From Pseudeuparius sepicola (Eukaryota; Arthropoda; Insecta; Coleoptera; Anthribidae), in assembly GCA_963920635.1 (NCBI GenBank), contig OY987307.1, positions 14,089,735-14,153,734 of the forward strand: a stretch of DNA of 64,000 bases, given 5' to 3'. Shown here in pieces: positions 11,430 to 22,036 of this stretch. The notes under the pieces are model-generated. The model did not search any database and had not been told where the DNA came from. It saw only the letters and a list, made by a program, of their open reading frames with translations. The position numbers and the translations under genes are program-made. How positions within the stretch are numbered: the stretch's first letter is position 1; each line of letters starts with the position of its first letter.

Positions 11430-13061
11430 AATGACTTTTACACCTATAAAAACTCCTTTACTACCTTTCCAGTTAGGAGATACAAAAATTACTGAAACAA
11501 AACACACTTTTATTCATTATATTAAAATTAATCCTATAATTAATCAATTAAATAATATGCGTAAATTTTATAGCATCATGAAATTATCTTTAGATAAAAA
11601 TAATATATCAGAAATCGCTACTAACTCCTATTCTAATATTTTATATAACCTACTACAACATGTAGAATATTTAATAATGGAAGTAGAAAGAAAATTAGAC
11701 AATATTACTCCCCATAATAGAAGTAAGAGAGGTTTAATAAATATCGTAGGTAAAGCTTCAAAATGGCTTTTTGGCACACTAGATTCTGACGATGGTGAAA
11801 AGTATGATAAAGCGATTTACGCACTTCAAAATAATCAGCAATCCTTTACGAAGGAAGTTTCTCTACAAATCTCATTAACAAAGCAACTTATTGATAATTA
11901 TAATTCTACTATAACAATTTTGCAATCAAATCAAAATTTGATAAAAGAAAAATTAGAAAATTTTGAGGTTAATATCAATAAAACCATTAATGATATTTCT
12001 GCATATTTACAAGCACAAAACATTTTAGATCAAACTATTCTTAATTGTCAAAATCTCATAACTTTTCTCGATAATTTGGAAAACGCGATAATGTTCGCAA
12101 AACTTAATACTTTACATAGTTCAATAATTTCTGCATTGCAATTACGTTCCATGATTAAATATTTGAAAAATTTATACTCTATTGAATCCATTTTAAAATT
12201 AAAAAATGTAATTTCTTATTATGAACTCGCTGGAATACAAGTAAACTTTAATAATGATAAAATTATATTTGCAATTCATTTTCCAATATTTTCACACGAA
12301 AAATTTCAAACATATCGATTGTTCCCAATCCCAATTAAAAATTCAATTGTTATCCCGAGTCACCCTTACCTTATACTTGGCTCGAACCAACAACAGTTCC
12401 AGAACGAGTTCCCAAAGTTGAAAATATGTATATTTGTCAAAATTCACTCACGCCTCACTCAAACGAATGCATAATTTCCATGATAAAAGAAGCCGAAGGA
12501 AAGTTTTGTCATGGTTTATCAATTAACATAATAAACCCAATAATCCAAGCGATCAACAGTGAATACATTATTGCTATTCCTGCCGAAGAAACACTCAAAA
12601 TTTCAACAAATTGTCAAAAGAAAGAAGAAATCAAAATTATCAGCGAACCTAATTTGATACATTTGCCAGGAAATTGTCAAATCAAAGTCAAAGATTTCCA
12701 ATTTATTAATAAAAATGAAGAAATAAATGGAAAACCGTTTAATTTACCAGAAATTGGAATAAATGACCTCAACTTTAACTACCTACGAGCGAAGCCACTT
12801 CAACTCCAAACTATTAACTTAGAAAATATTCACAAGCTTCAGGAAAAGTCTACACTGTTGCAAGTCCCCGATATTCAGAAGATACATACCCTCAGCTATG
12901 GATTCGCTACAAGCATCATTATTATTTTTCTATTACTTATTGGATATATTGGATGGAAAATATATCAAAGAAAATTCAAGAAAAGAAGAGGACAAGTCAA
13001 ATTTGAAATGGTGGAGAAGGAAACGGAAAAACAACCCTCCAGGTTGATATTTTCGTCTTAA
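11365..13061 (+). pseudogene. env: E1 env, errantiviral F-like envelope glycoprotein, one frame break
   Basis: Class I-like envelope protein related to baculovirus F proteins. ATG 11365 begins a hydrophobic leader ([11 protein letters not shown]) that overlaps the end of pol in another frame. A furin-type site RSKR followed by the GLINIVGKASKWLFG fusion-peptide region and a DSDDGEKYD motif lies near 11720-11800, then long Asn-rich coiled-coil helices. The reading runs to 12474 in one frame; the homologous continuation is in another frame from about 12370-12425 to the stop at 13061, with conserved cysteines and a transmembrane segment (IIIIFLLLIGYIGW) near 12910-12955 and a basic tail. The single break shifts the frame by one base. 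Whether it is a true mutation or an assembly error cannot be told here. Confidence 0.85.
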
Positions 13062-13070
13062 GGAGGGAGG
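13060..13070 (+). promoter_or_regulatory. E1 polypurine tract
   Basis: AAGGAGGGAGG directly abuts the 3' LTR and overlaps the env stop codon. It is the plus-strand primer site for reverse transcription. Confidence 0.85.
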
Positions 13071-13293
13071 AGTTACGTCGCTATGAACAATGGTCCTGAT
13101 TGTGTTAAAGTGCAGACAAAGTGCTGAGTGCGCGGGCACGTGTAGGCTAAGTTGCATTTTGTATCCCTATATATTTAAGCTTTGCTCTATTGTTAATCAG
13201 TTCTATCTTGTCTTGTAGCAGTAGACGCTGCCCTGTTGTAACTGTCAAATAAATTGTTTTAAAAACGTATTTTTCGAAATCGTTAATTTAACT
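13071..13293 (+). repeat. E1 3' LTR
   Basis: 223 bp, identical to the 5' LTR except for C at 13281 in place of A at 4906. It is followed by the ATAC target duplication. Confidence 0.95.
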
Positions 13294-13369
13294 ATACTTA
13301 CTAAAAAGAAATATTTTTTTTACATTTCGGGGGGGATCAATCCCCCTTGATCCCCCCTGGCTACGGCCT

Positions 13370-14231
13370 TGGGAGACATATACCTATTTCCTGGCAGCCC
13401 CGATCCCCCGATTTGTCGGTTTTGGATTTCTTTTTGTGGGGAACAGTACAAATTAAAGTATGAGACAATTGCTGAATTAAGAGCAGATGTTTTAGAAGCA
13501 ATTGCCAGTATTGACAGGCGCTCTTTAAGAAAGGCGATAAATTTTAAAAAAAGTTTAAAAAAAAAGCAATATTTGCATAAATAATAATGGTGGATTGTTT
13601 GAACACCTTTTTTATTTAAAAAGGAGAACTTTTAAAATAATAATAACTTGAATTTAAGTTTTATTTTGCTACCAGCTAAAAACAAAATATTAGAAAGTTT
13701 GAAGTATGACTATTTATAAGATAGAACATAATTATTATGAAAATGTTCCATGGCTGACTATGTGAAAATTAAAAAAAAAAAAACAGAAAATTAGCCATAG
13801 CTCTTTTATTTTTTTATAATAATTATGACGAGTATTATATCTTTGGAAAGCTCAAAAAATGGCCGATTTGATAAGGTCACAGCCAACTATGATTTACATT
13901 AAAAAAAAAACAAATTTATGTCATATCTCAAAAATCGCAAACAACATAAAAAATTGCATCAGATTGTCTTATTAAGTCCAAAATTATCTAAAATTTTTGT
14001 CTCTACAGTTTTTCTGTATAATCAGAAATAACGGAGCTATACAGAGATCTGATGAAATAGCAAAAAATCACTCTTTTCAAAATATCTAGTCAGCCATGAA
14101 CTTTTTTGAAAATCCAAAAGGGGCACTAGATTGAGCATTCAAAACTGCAATTCTTTCCCTATTTAACCTTTGTTCTAGCTCTGCTAGTTTCCGAGATCTC
14201 CATAGTGGGCATCGAAAAAACTCACCCTGTA
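13370..14231 (+). mobile_element. Foldback element family A, copy 2 (one arm)
   Basis: Carries a transposase relic at its left end and one terminal arm ending in CACCCTGTA at 14231, followed by TA. The arm (about 13600-14231) is the reverse complement of 1764-2231 and of 20546-21170. The left boundary is abrupt near 13370, so the other terminus is absent. Confidence 0.75.
13373..13584 (+). pseudogene. Mariner/Tc1-like transposase C-terminal relic
   Basis: Broken reading frame that resembles the end of IS630/Tc1/mariner-type transposases of arthropods: a PGSPD motif, then (one frame over, 13419-13442) the signature VLDFFLWG, then back in the first frame ETIAELRADVLEAIASID and a basic tail. 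The usual family signature is PRSPDL...LDFFLWG followed by an ELR..I.EAI.SI helix. At least two frame changes make it inactive. The same fragment occurs on the minus strand at 21195-21415. Confidence 0.7.
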
Positions 14232-14517
14232 TACCTATAAAAACTAACTATAATTTTTTGGGCGATATGTTTCAGCTGCAGATTCCATAGCAAGTGATTA
14301 TCCAATGCAATACCCAGGTATTTAATTCTGATGTGGTTTCCGGAATTTTCATTTTAGTATACTTATGTCAAGCAAATCTAATTGCGGTAAGTGACTAGCA
14401 TAGGAAGACAATGTACTTTATTTTCTCACAGTTTATTTTGTTGGAACCATTTAGAAATCGGCATACCTTATATTTTTCCTGCATAATTTGTAGTTAACAG
14501 ATCGTTTACATAAAGTG

Positions 14518-14704
14518 TACAGGGTGGTTCTTTATAAATTGACACCCCCCTTAACTTGCTAGTTTTTGAGGTTAGAAAAAGTTTTTTTACAAAGGCTTTA
14601 GATACTAATACAAATTTTTTTGTGACGCTATTGGACCTTATACAGTGTCTTCTAGAAAGCCGTGGCAAACATAACTTATGTTTTTTTAAATGGAACACCT
14701 TGTA
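14518..14704. mobile_element. Short TACAGGGTG-ended element (possible MITE)
   Basis: Begins TACAGGGTGGTTC at 14518 and ends GAACACCTTGTA at 14704, giving about 12 bp of imperfect terminal inverted repeat. The interior has no gene. Assigned only from its ends. Confidence 0.35.
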
Positions 14705-15227
14705 TATTTTTGGATTATTAAATTCTACGCATTTTTCCGATTCCAACTAAGTATATAATAATATGTTGTGAGGGATTACTCCTTGGGTCATAGGTTGCCA
14801 TGGAAGACAAATGCCAAAATATAGTAAAAATAATTATTGACAGTTTGCAAGTATATTTACGCTTTGGAAAACAAAATGGGCTATTTCAAGATTTCAGAGA
14901 AAAATGAAGGAAGGAAAAAATATTATAAGAACAAATCCCATACGGTGCCTACTTTCTGCCGGGCACTGTATATGACAGTATTTTTGTTCACCGTGCCTGC
15001 ACAACCAGTGCCGCAATCCTCCAACACCATTAACGTGCTTACAGACCCAGTGCCTTACATATCTGTCCTCCTACTCTCGCTGCGCCATTGGAATTTCATC
15101 AGTCGTATTTATGTCCTATTCTGTTCTCGAGCATTGCACAAATGTTATTATTAAATTCATTTATTTCATTTATATTTAAAGAGTATCAACTTCACTTTTT
15201 GCATTTTCTATGGCTGACATACCTATA

Positions 15228-15795
15228 TACAGGGCGATTCAGTTTTATTTTGCGACACTTCAACAGGTGATAGAAAACCAAAAAATAACAGCACTTTCTT
15301 CGATAAACTATATCATTTTAAGGCCTAATAAAAAAGTTACAGGGTGTTAAATTTGTAAGAAATATGTGGACTTTATTGAATATTTACCAAACTAGTTGAG
15401 ATATTTAAGTCATATTTGGTACACGTTATAATGGCATGGGTTAGCATAAAACCTGTTAATATCATACACCTTGAAGAATCAGTGGCGTAGAAGTGGGTAA
15501 TTAGTATAACTGTTTTTAGAAAAAAATGAACCACCTTGTATAGCAATAAAATATATTCCATTTCTTAGGTAAATTTTAAATTTAAACAAAAAAGTCCACT
15601 TGGTAATTTTTCGTATGTCATGATTTTACGGCAAATTTCATTTTTTTGTATTATTTCTGGCAAATATCCAATAAAGTCCACATATTTCCTACAAATTTAA
15701 CACCCTGTCACTTTTTTTATAGAAGAAAGTGCGGTTATTTCTTTGTTTTCTATCACCTCTTGTAGCGTCACAGAATAAAACTGAATCACCCTGTA
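15228..15795. mobile_element. Foldback element C, 568 bp
   Basis: Inverted repeat with arms of about 140-150 bp. The left arm begins TACAGGGCGATTCAG at 15228 and the right arm ends CTGAATCACCCTGTA at 15795. TA flanks both sides (15226-15227 and 15796-15797). Each arm contains a second inner TTACAGGGTG or CACCCTGTCA about 110 bp in, as though built by nesting. There is no ORF with recognisable content. Confidence 0.8.
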
Positions 15796-18700
15796 TATGA
15801 TGGTGGGTCTGAAGCCATGTAAATTGGCTGGGAATGGTGACGCTAAAAGTTTGAAGCAGATCGGTGGCAAAAGGGTTAAAGCGTGTGCTGTCCTCGGGTT
15901 TTCCCTTTTTCGCTATTTAAATCATTTTGCGGTGACACATAATATGATGCTAAATAGGGTACTCCTTTTACATAATAAAATAATAATAATACAAGTACAT
16001 GGGAACTTATTCTGATAAATATGGGAATATTTAGAAGGGTTTTGGGTTTTTGTTTTCCTATCAATTTTTTTGCCGACACCCCAGGAAAGTAAAAAAGTGG
16101 GCTGTAAAGTAGCTGAACGTTAATGGTCATTCCTTAAGATCCTAAAACAGCCACATGCAGGGAAATTCAACTATGGGAGTATGTTTTAACTATTTCGAGA
16201 ATTGTGAAAATGTATCTAAATCTGTCACCGATTTTTTTACTTTCATCTATGTAAAATCATTTACATGGCAAAATACGTAGCACTATATAGGGTGATTCTT
16301 CTAATATTGACGGTCACTATAATATAGCGAGGTACGGGGTGATGTTAAAATATGTTCCAGAGATAGATGTGTCGAAGACTCTTTTGGTGATAAATTTTCA
16401 GCAAACCGATTAAGCTTTATCTCGGGTATTATTTTACCAAGTGCCTAGTGTTAATCAACCAGTCGACAACTCATACAATATGTTTGTGTAAAGGAAAAAC
16501 GGATTATTTAAAAAATTACTCTCTGGTAATTTTATTTTCGATAGGAATAAATTAGATATGTAATTGAAGGATGGTTCTTCGGTTTAGGACAGTTCTTTAA
16601 AAAATTACAACTCTATCTTTTGAAAGCTTTCGCAAATTATATTTGCTTCATCAGGCTAAAATAAATTAAAGAAATATACAAAATTGAAAAATTAAAACTA
16701 ATATAGAATCAGAACTTACCAAAGAGAGGAAAATATTAGCCTTAATGTAAAAATAATTGTAAAAACGATTGTATGTGGGGTTAAAAATATCAATTTGATT
16801 TGATAAAGTCAGAATTAATAAAAAGTCACACAATAATGAAAAAGGTCAAAGGTGTAAAAAATAGAGAGGCCAATATATAAATTGAGCAGAGTTGTAAAAA
16901 TAGTACAATATATGATGTTAAATTTAATTATAATTTTTATTTTGGGTAGTAATTTTATTAGGAATAGAAGAAATCAAATTAGAATAAATTACGCTTAGAT
17001 TATTTACATCAGTACGAAAATTTATTGAATTAGGATCAGAATTTATAAAAATAGATTATTTTATAAGTATTTGTAACATTTGAAAGCGGTAGGTGAAAAT
17101 TTTATGTTTCGAATATTGAAGTCAACAGGTGATTTGGGGCACGTTTTGGCAATTTCAATGCAAACGGTTGATTTTATCGTTATGAAACAAGAGTACCTTT
17201 TTGTTGCAGAATGAAAAGATGCCTAAAAATGATGGACCTGCAACATCAAAAAGATAACCTCAAAAATGTTAGGAGTAAAAACACGATCTCTGCGAGATAC
17301 AGCAAAATTGATATTTTTAGCTTAATCTCCATCCCCAAAAACACAGCAGTGTCAAACTTCAGTTCAGCAGCTTTGGAATGTACTTATTCAAATTTCTTAC
17401 ATCAGTATAATCATTATTGTTGCATCGATATTTTCAAATTTGAAATCTCGTATAGGTATACGGTTCCATCTTTAACCTGATCAAATTATGTATATAAAAG
17501 GATAAAACAAAAAACTGCCAATATTTCTTAAGCAAATCTAGTAAGGTTTACAACAAAAATCCATACCTATTTGCCTGGACGGTTTCTCCAGCTGTCGACG
17601 ATGTGCTTGAATTTCTGTGTGTTTACCGGTGAGTGGTTTTTGTCTTAGATGTACCAGGATTGTTTATTCCTTGAAGAGTATTTTTTTGAGCTTTCGATGG
17701 TCTTCTCACTTCTCAATTCGGACGGCATACGTTTGTGTTTGTGCAGATATTTGAGTCTTTTCAACTAACTTAGTAACGGCAGGCGTCGAAGGTGCACTAT
17801 TTGTTCTGGAGGTCACATCAGAAGTAAACTCGCAATCTTCATTAACCTAAAGTTCCTCCAATGTATCCGGTATATAATTTACATGACTTATAATTTTTCA
17901 TTTAGCATTTAATATATACAAAAGTATCGGTGAAAGCTTGTGAGCTTCAAAAACAATTAATTGTCAAATAAACATTATGGTGTGTGCCCGCCTTCGAATG
18001 TGATGTCAACAATTCGTTCGGTGTCGCTTTCCTTGCGGAGGTTACAGTCGTTGCTTAATTTCCATATTTCACAATATGTTTACGAAGTGTCTTAAACTAA
18101 TCATGTGCGATGTTCCTGGAACACCTTGTAAGTTTTGACAGGAATTGTTTCATTACAAATAAAGTTACATTCGATGGAATTTACATTAGTCGAGTCGCGA
18201 TGAACTTAATTTTCCTTTGAAGTCCTTCCAAGTTTTTATACCTTGGCCAAACACAGTCGGTCTTCGGAAAAGATTGGTCGAGCAGACCGGAGTTGAATAC
18301 AAAGTTATTTCCGCACCTGCCCCTCGTCAAGAAAGGAGAGGAAATAAAGTTACGCATTGTTGGCAACCGAGAAACTTGGAAGCCAATATAGTTATTAAAT
18401 TTGCACCTCCAAAGTTTGAGGCATAACTTTGCCGGAAAGAAACCAATATTGCCTCTTAAATAACACTTTCGGAAGGTGGAATTTAACATGATAAGTTATT
18501 CGAAAAGTTAGATATTATTCATATTTTATTATTTTTATGTCTACAGTGTCATTATAGCCGGACAAGCAAATAAAAGTTACAGATTTATCTACATTGTATT
18601 GTATGGTTAGGTCACAGAATTTAGTTATTCTGTGGTTAGGTATAAGGTGCAAGTTTTATAAGAATAGGGCTTCCGGTAGGATCTTTGTTGATTTCCATAG

Positions 18701-19289
18701 ATTAGGAAGAATATGAATGGCCAGTGAGTGTATTTACTTGTCAGTTTTTGTCTGTTTTGAGAATCAACACCAATAACATACATCGTTGTCGGTTAGGTAC
18801 TACTTAGTATTGTATTTCGGCTCTGACGCCACTTTGGACGTTTTGAAGAATTTTGGAATTTAAATTGCGGAGATATACTAATAAAATTATTATAATAAAT
18901 GCATTATGCATACCTAAATATAAAACATGTTTCACGAAAGGAGATAATTAGCTTAAAGCTATCTTCCATACTTCCTATTACAATACAGTAACTGAATAAT
19001 AAAATAAAATCAAATATAATATTCTAATATAAAATATTAATATATCATAGCCTGAAATTGACAAAATGAAATGTACAAAACAAGGGAATAAAGTTCAAGT
19101 ATACATATTACAAATGGATTGAGGAACCTGGTAACAAGTACAGACCTCGGAGCGCCACCAACTTGAGGAGTGCCCAGTTGTGGCCGTGCTGAAACCACGG
19201 CAGGCTTACAAGGGCCTATACACAATACTCCATTTATTAAAGCCTGTTTTATAAATAAAAATTATTTTCGTCCAACAAATCCCCCAATA
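15796..19289. other. No gene recognised; AT-rich DNA
   Basis: I see no conserved protein or RNA gene here apart from the ribozyme-like motif near 16610-16665. The stretch at 18180-18490 is less AT-rich and a 69-codon frame crosses it, but nothing in it is familiar. At 19120-19220 a short GC-richer segment ends near GGGCCTATACACAA; it may be a retroelement 3' end but this is a guess. Confidence 0.4.
16610..16662 (-). ncRNA. Hammerhead-like motif, Penelope-type relic
   Basis: The minus strand reads CTGATGA, one unpaired A, a 6-bp stem GCAAAT/ATTTGC, then GAAAGCTTTC. This has the hammerhead core order (CUGANGA, stem II, GAAA, short stem III ending in UC) seen in the terminal regions of Penelope-like elements. 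The extra base before stem II and poor stem I make present activity doubtful. Confidence 0.4.
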
Positions 19290-19540
19290 AATCTTACCAT
19301 TTATTTTTCTGAGAACTTTATTTGAAATAAATGATTGCTTTTTTTATAGGGTAACTTTTTGTAACATTTGAGATCCATGGCCTTGGTACTCTCAGAGATA
19401 TTTTTGAAAAACCCGAAAACTACCGAAATTTCTTCGGTTTGTAACTTTTTTGTTTCAAGAGTTACCGAAAGATTTTCCCCAATGTCATTTGTGGGCAAAA
19501 CTAATTGCTTTAAGCCCTTGTTTATGAGACTAGTTAGCTT
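19290..19540 (+). repeat. Dispersed repeat D, copy 1 (internal part)
   Basis: Aligns with 20120-20330 and with the reverse of 24360-24610: shared phrases include GATTGCTTTTTT, GAGATATTTTTGAAAAAC, AAGAGTTACCGA and TTTGTGGGCAAAACT. The copy lacks a clear TACAGGG end. It is non-coding. Confidence 0.6.
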
Positions 19541-20086
19541 TTGCTTATGGCGGAATTTCTATATATTAATAGATTTAGTTGCTTGCACCTATTATCAAAA
19601 TCAAAAACCTTAGCGCTTCTTACTTGATCTCGTTCGTTAGAAACCCGTCACACTACGCAGATCCCAAACGGTGTATATTCGCAGACTTATCGATCGGCAG
19701 TGACGTCACTGCAGCCCTCAGCCGTTTACTCTTGGCACAGCCGACCAGAGTAATAATGCCGGTTGAAAACGATTTTTTCTATAGTTTTAGTATCGATCGC
19801 ACCGGTCAGCCGGCCCCCGAACAACCATGCCTCCCAAGGTCATTATATTCTTCCCCAGCTAGGTCGACGCATTATATTACAAATGAATTTTAGGTGTTGA
19901 AAATAATTACGGAAACAATAATTATAATAAAGTTTATTCAGATATTTACAATTATATACCTAGCTATACCTTGGTATTGAAAACATTTTAAATAATAAAC
20001 TGAAATAATCCTCAAGAAAAATTTGCTTGTGCATGCTTTCGTTGATTGAGGATTCCTTCCTCCATGAGGATAAGATCACAGACCTA

Positions 20087-20360
20087 TACAGGATGTCTAT
20101 TAAAGGGAGCCAGTCAAGAATATCTTTATAAATATGCATTTTTCGGTTTCGGACAACTTTCTTTGAAAGAAAAGATTGCTTTTTTGATGGTCTAACTTTA
20201 TGCAAATGCATATTCGAGAATTACGGCCTATACTTTCCGAGATAATTTTGAAAAACTTTTGTAAAAACCGCCTTGTTTTAAGAGTTACCGACAAAATTCT
20301 TAATGACGTTTGTGGGCAAAACTGACTGCTTTCAGTTTACTTTATTAGAATTTGGAAAAA
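20087..20360 (+). repeat. Dispersed repeat D, copy 2
   Basis: Begins TACAGGATGTCTATTAAAG, so this family also has the TACAGGG-like terminus. The body matches copies at 19290-19540 and 24340-24629. No inverted partner end is found, so the copy is probably one half of a longer element. Confidence 0.6.
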
Positions 20361-20545
20361 GGCCACCGTTTATAGCACTAAAAATAACACAGCTGGCATG
20401 CTAGAAAATTTTAAAACTGTCCGAGATACCTTTACCACAGGATAAACAATACCTTTACCAATACCTCCTGAGAAATTTCCAAGATTTGCAAAATAGTAGT
20501 TATGTTGTGAAATATAGCGTTGATTTCCATCGACGAATGTAGGTA

Positions 20546-22036
20546 TACAGGGTGAGTTTTTTTCGATGCCCACTATGGGGATCTCGGAAACTAGCAGAGC
20601 TAGAACAAAGGTTAAATGGGAAAAGAATTGCGGTTTTGAATGCTCAATCTAATGCCTCTTTTGAAATTTTAAAAAAGTTCATGGCTCACTAGATATTTTG
20701 AAAAGAGTGTTTTTTTTGCTATTTCATAAGATCTCTGTAGCTCCGTTATTTCTGATTATACAGAAAAACTCTAGAGACAAAAATTTTAGATAATTTTGGG
20801 CTTAATAAGATAATCTCATCCTATTTTTTATGTTGTTTCTGATTTTTGAGATATGACATACACTTGTGTTTTTTTTTTAAATGTAAATCATAGTTGGCTA
20901 AGGCCTTATAAAATCGGCCATTTTTTGAGCTTTCCAAAGATATAATACTCGGCATAGTTATTATAAAAAATAAAAGAGCTAGTCAGCCTAGTCAGCCATG
21001 GAATATTTTCATACCTAATTACATTCTATTTTATAATTAGACATTCTTCAAACTTCCTAATATTTTGTTTTTAGATGGTAACAAAATGTAATAACAAAAT
21101 AAAACAAAAATTAAAAAACTCAAATTATTCTTATTTTAAAAGGTCACCTTTTAAAATAAAAAAGGTGTTCAAACAATCTATCATTATTATTTACGCGAAT
21201 TTTGCATTTTTTTTAACTGAATTTGTCGCCTTTCTTAGAGAGCGCCTGTCAATACTGGCAATTGCTTCTAAAACACCTGCTCTTAATTCAACAATTGTCT
21301 CGTACCTTATTTTGTACTATTCCCCACAAAAGGAAATCCAAAACAGACAAATTGGGGGATCTGGGCTGCCAGGAAATAGGTATATTTCTCCCTATCAAAC
21401 TATTTGGATACAGCTGATCTAGGTAATTTCTTACGGGCAAATAATTATGTGATGGAGCTCCATCATGATAATTTTTGTTTTATTTTGTTACATTTTGTTA
21501 CCAGCTGAAAATAAAATATTTGAAAGTTTGAAGTATGTCTTATTATAAAATAGAACGTAATTATAAAAATATTCCATGGCTGACTATGTGAAAATTAAGA
21601 AAAAAAATCAGAAAATTAGCCATAGCCATTTTATTTTTTATAATAACTATGCCGAGTATTATATTTTTGAAAAGCTCAAAAAATGGCCGATTTGATAAGG
21701 CCACAGCCAACTATGATTTACATTTAAAAAAAACACAAGTCTATGTCATATCTCAAAAATCACAAACAACATAAAAAAATGGATTACATATCTATAATTT
21801 TTGTCTCTACAGTTTTTCTGTTATAATTAGAAATAACGGAGCTACAGAGATCTGATGAAATAGCAAAAAATCACTATTTTCAAAATATCTAGTGAGCCAT
21901 GAACTTTTTTAAAAATCCAAATGGGGCATTAGATTGAGCATTCAAAACTGCAATTCTTTCCCCATATAACCTTTGTTGTAGTTCTGCTAGTTTCCGAGAT
22001 CCCTATAGTGGGCATCGAAATAAAAAACTCCCTGTA
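20546..22036. mobile_element. Foldback element family A, copy 3, complete
   Basis: A 1,491-bp palindromic element. The left end TACAGGGTGAG is at 20546, the right end ACTCCCTGTA at 22036, each bordered by TA. Arms of about 600 bp (20546-21170 and 21447-22036) are inverted copies of the same end. Between them sits a minus-strand transposase fragment. This looks like a transposon 3' end duplicated in inverse orientation, which lost the rest of the transposase. Internal centre GATGGAGCTCCATC at 21452-21465 is itself a palindrome. Confidence 0.8.
21195..21415 (-). pseudogene. Mariner/Tc1-like transposase C-terminal relic, second copy
   Basis: The minus strand encodes, in broken frames, PGSPDPP, then VLDFLLWGIVQNKV (near 21344-21303), then ETIVELRAGVLEAIASID. 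The order matches the relic at 13373-13584 and the C-terminal part of DDE transposases of the Tc1/mariner group. A stop and frame changes make it non-functional, and the catalytic N-terminal part is gone. Confidence 0.65.

Larger units (their letters stand above)
4696..13293 (+). mobile_element. Errantivirus E1 (Ty3/gypsy with env), nearly complete, recently inserted
   Basis: An 8,598-bp provirus-like element with two 223-bp LTRs, primer site, leader, gag, pol, env and polypurine tract in the standard order. It is flanked by a 4-bp direct repeat ATAC (4692-4695 and 13294-13297). LTRs begin AGTTAC and end TTAACT, as in the gypsy/17.6/297 group. The LTRs differ at one position (A at 4906, C at 13281), so the insertion is young. 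gag carries two frame breaks and env one; pol is open for 1,555 codons. Pol includes an unusual macrodomain between RNase H and integrase. Confidence 0.95.

Noticed and set aside
14040..14060. CTGATGA in foldback family A as a hammerhead
   Set aside because: No stem II or GAAA follows at a suitable distance.
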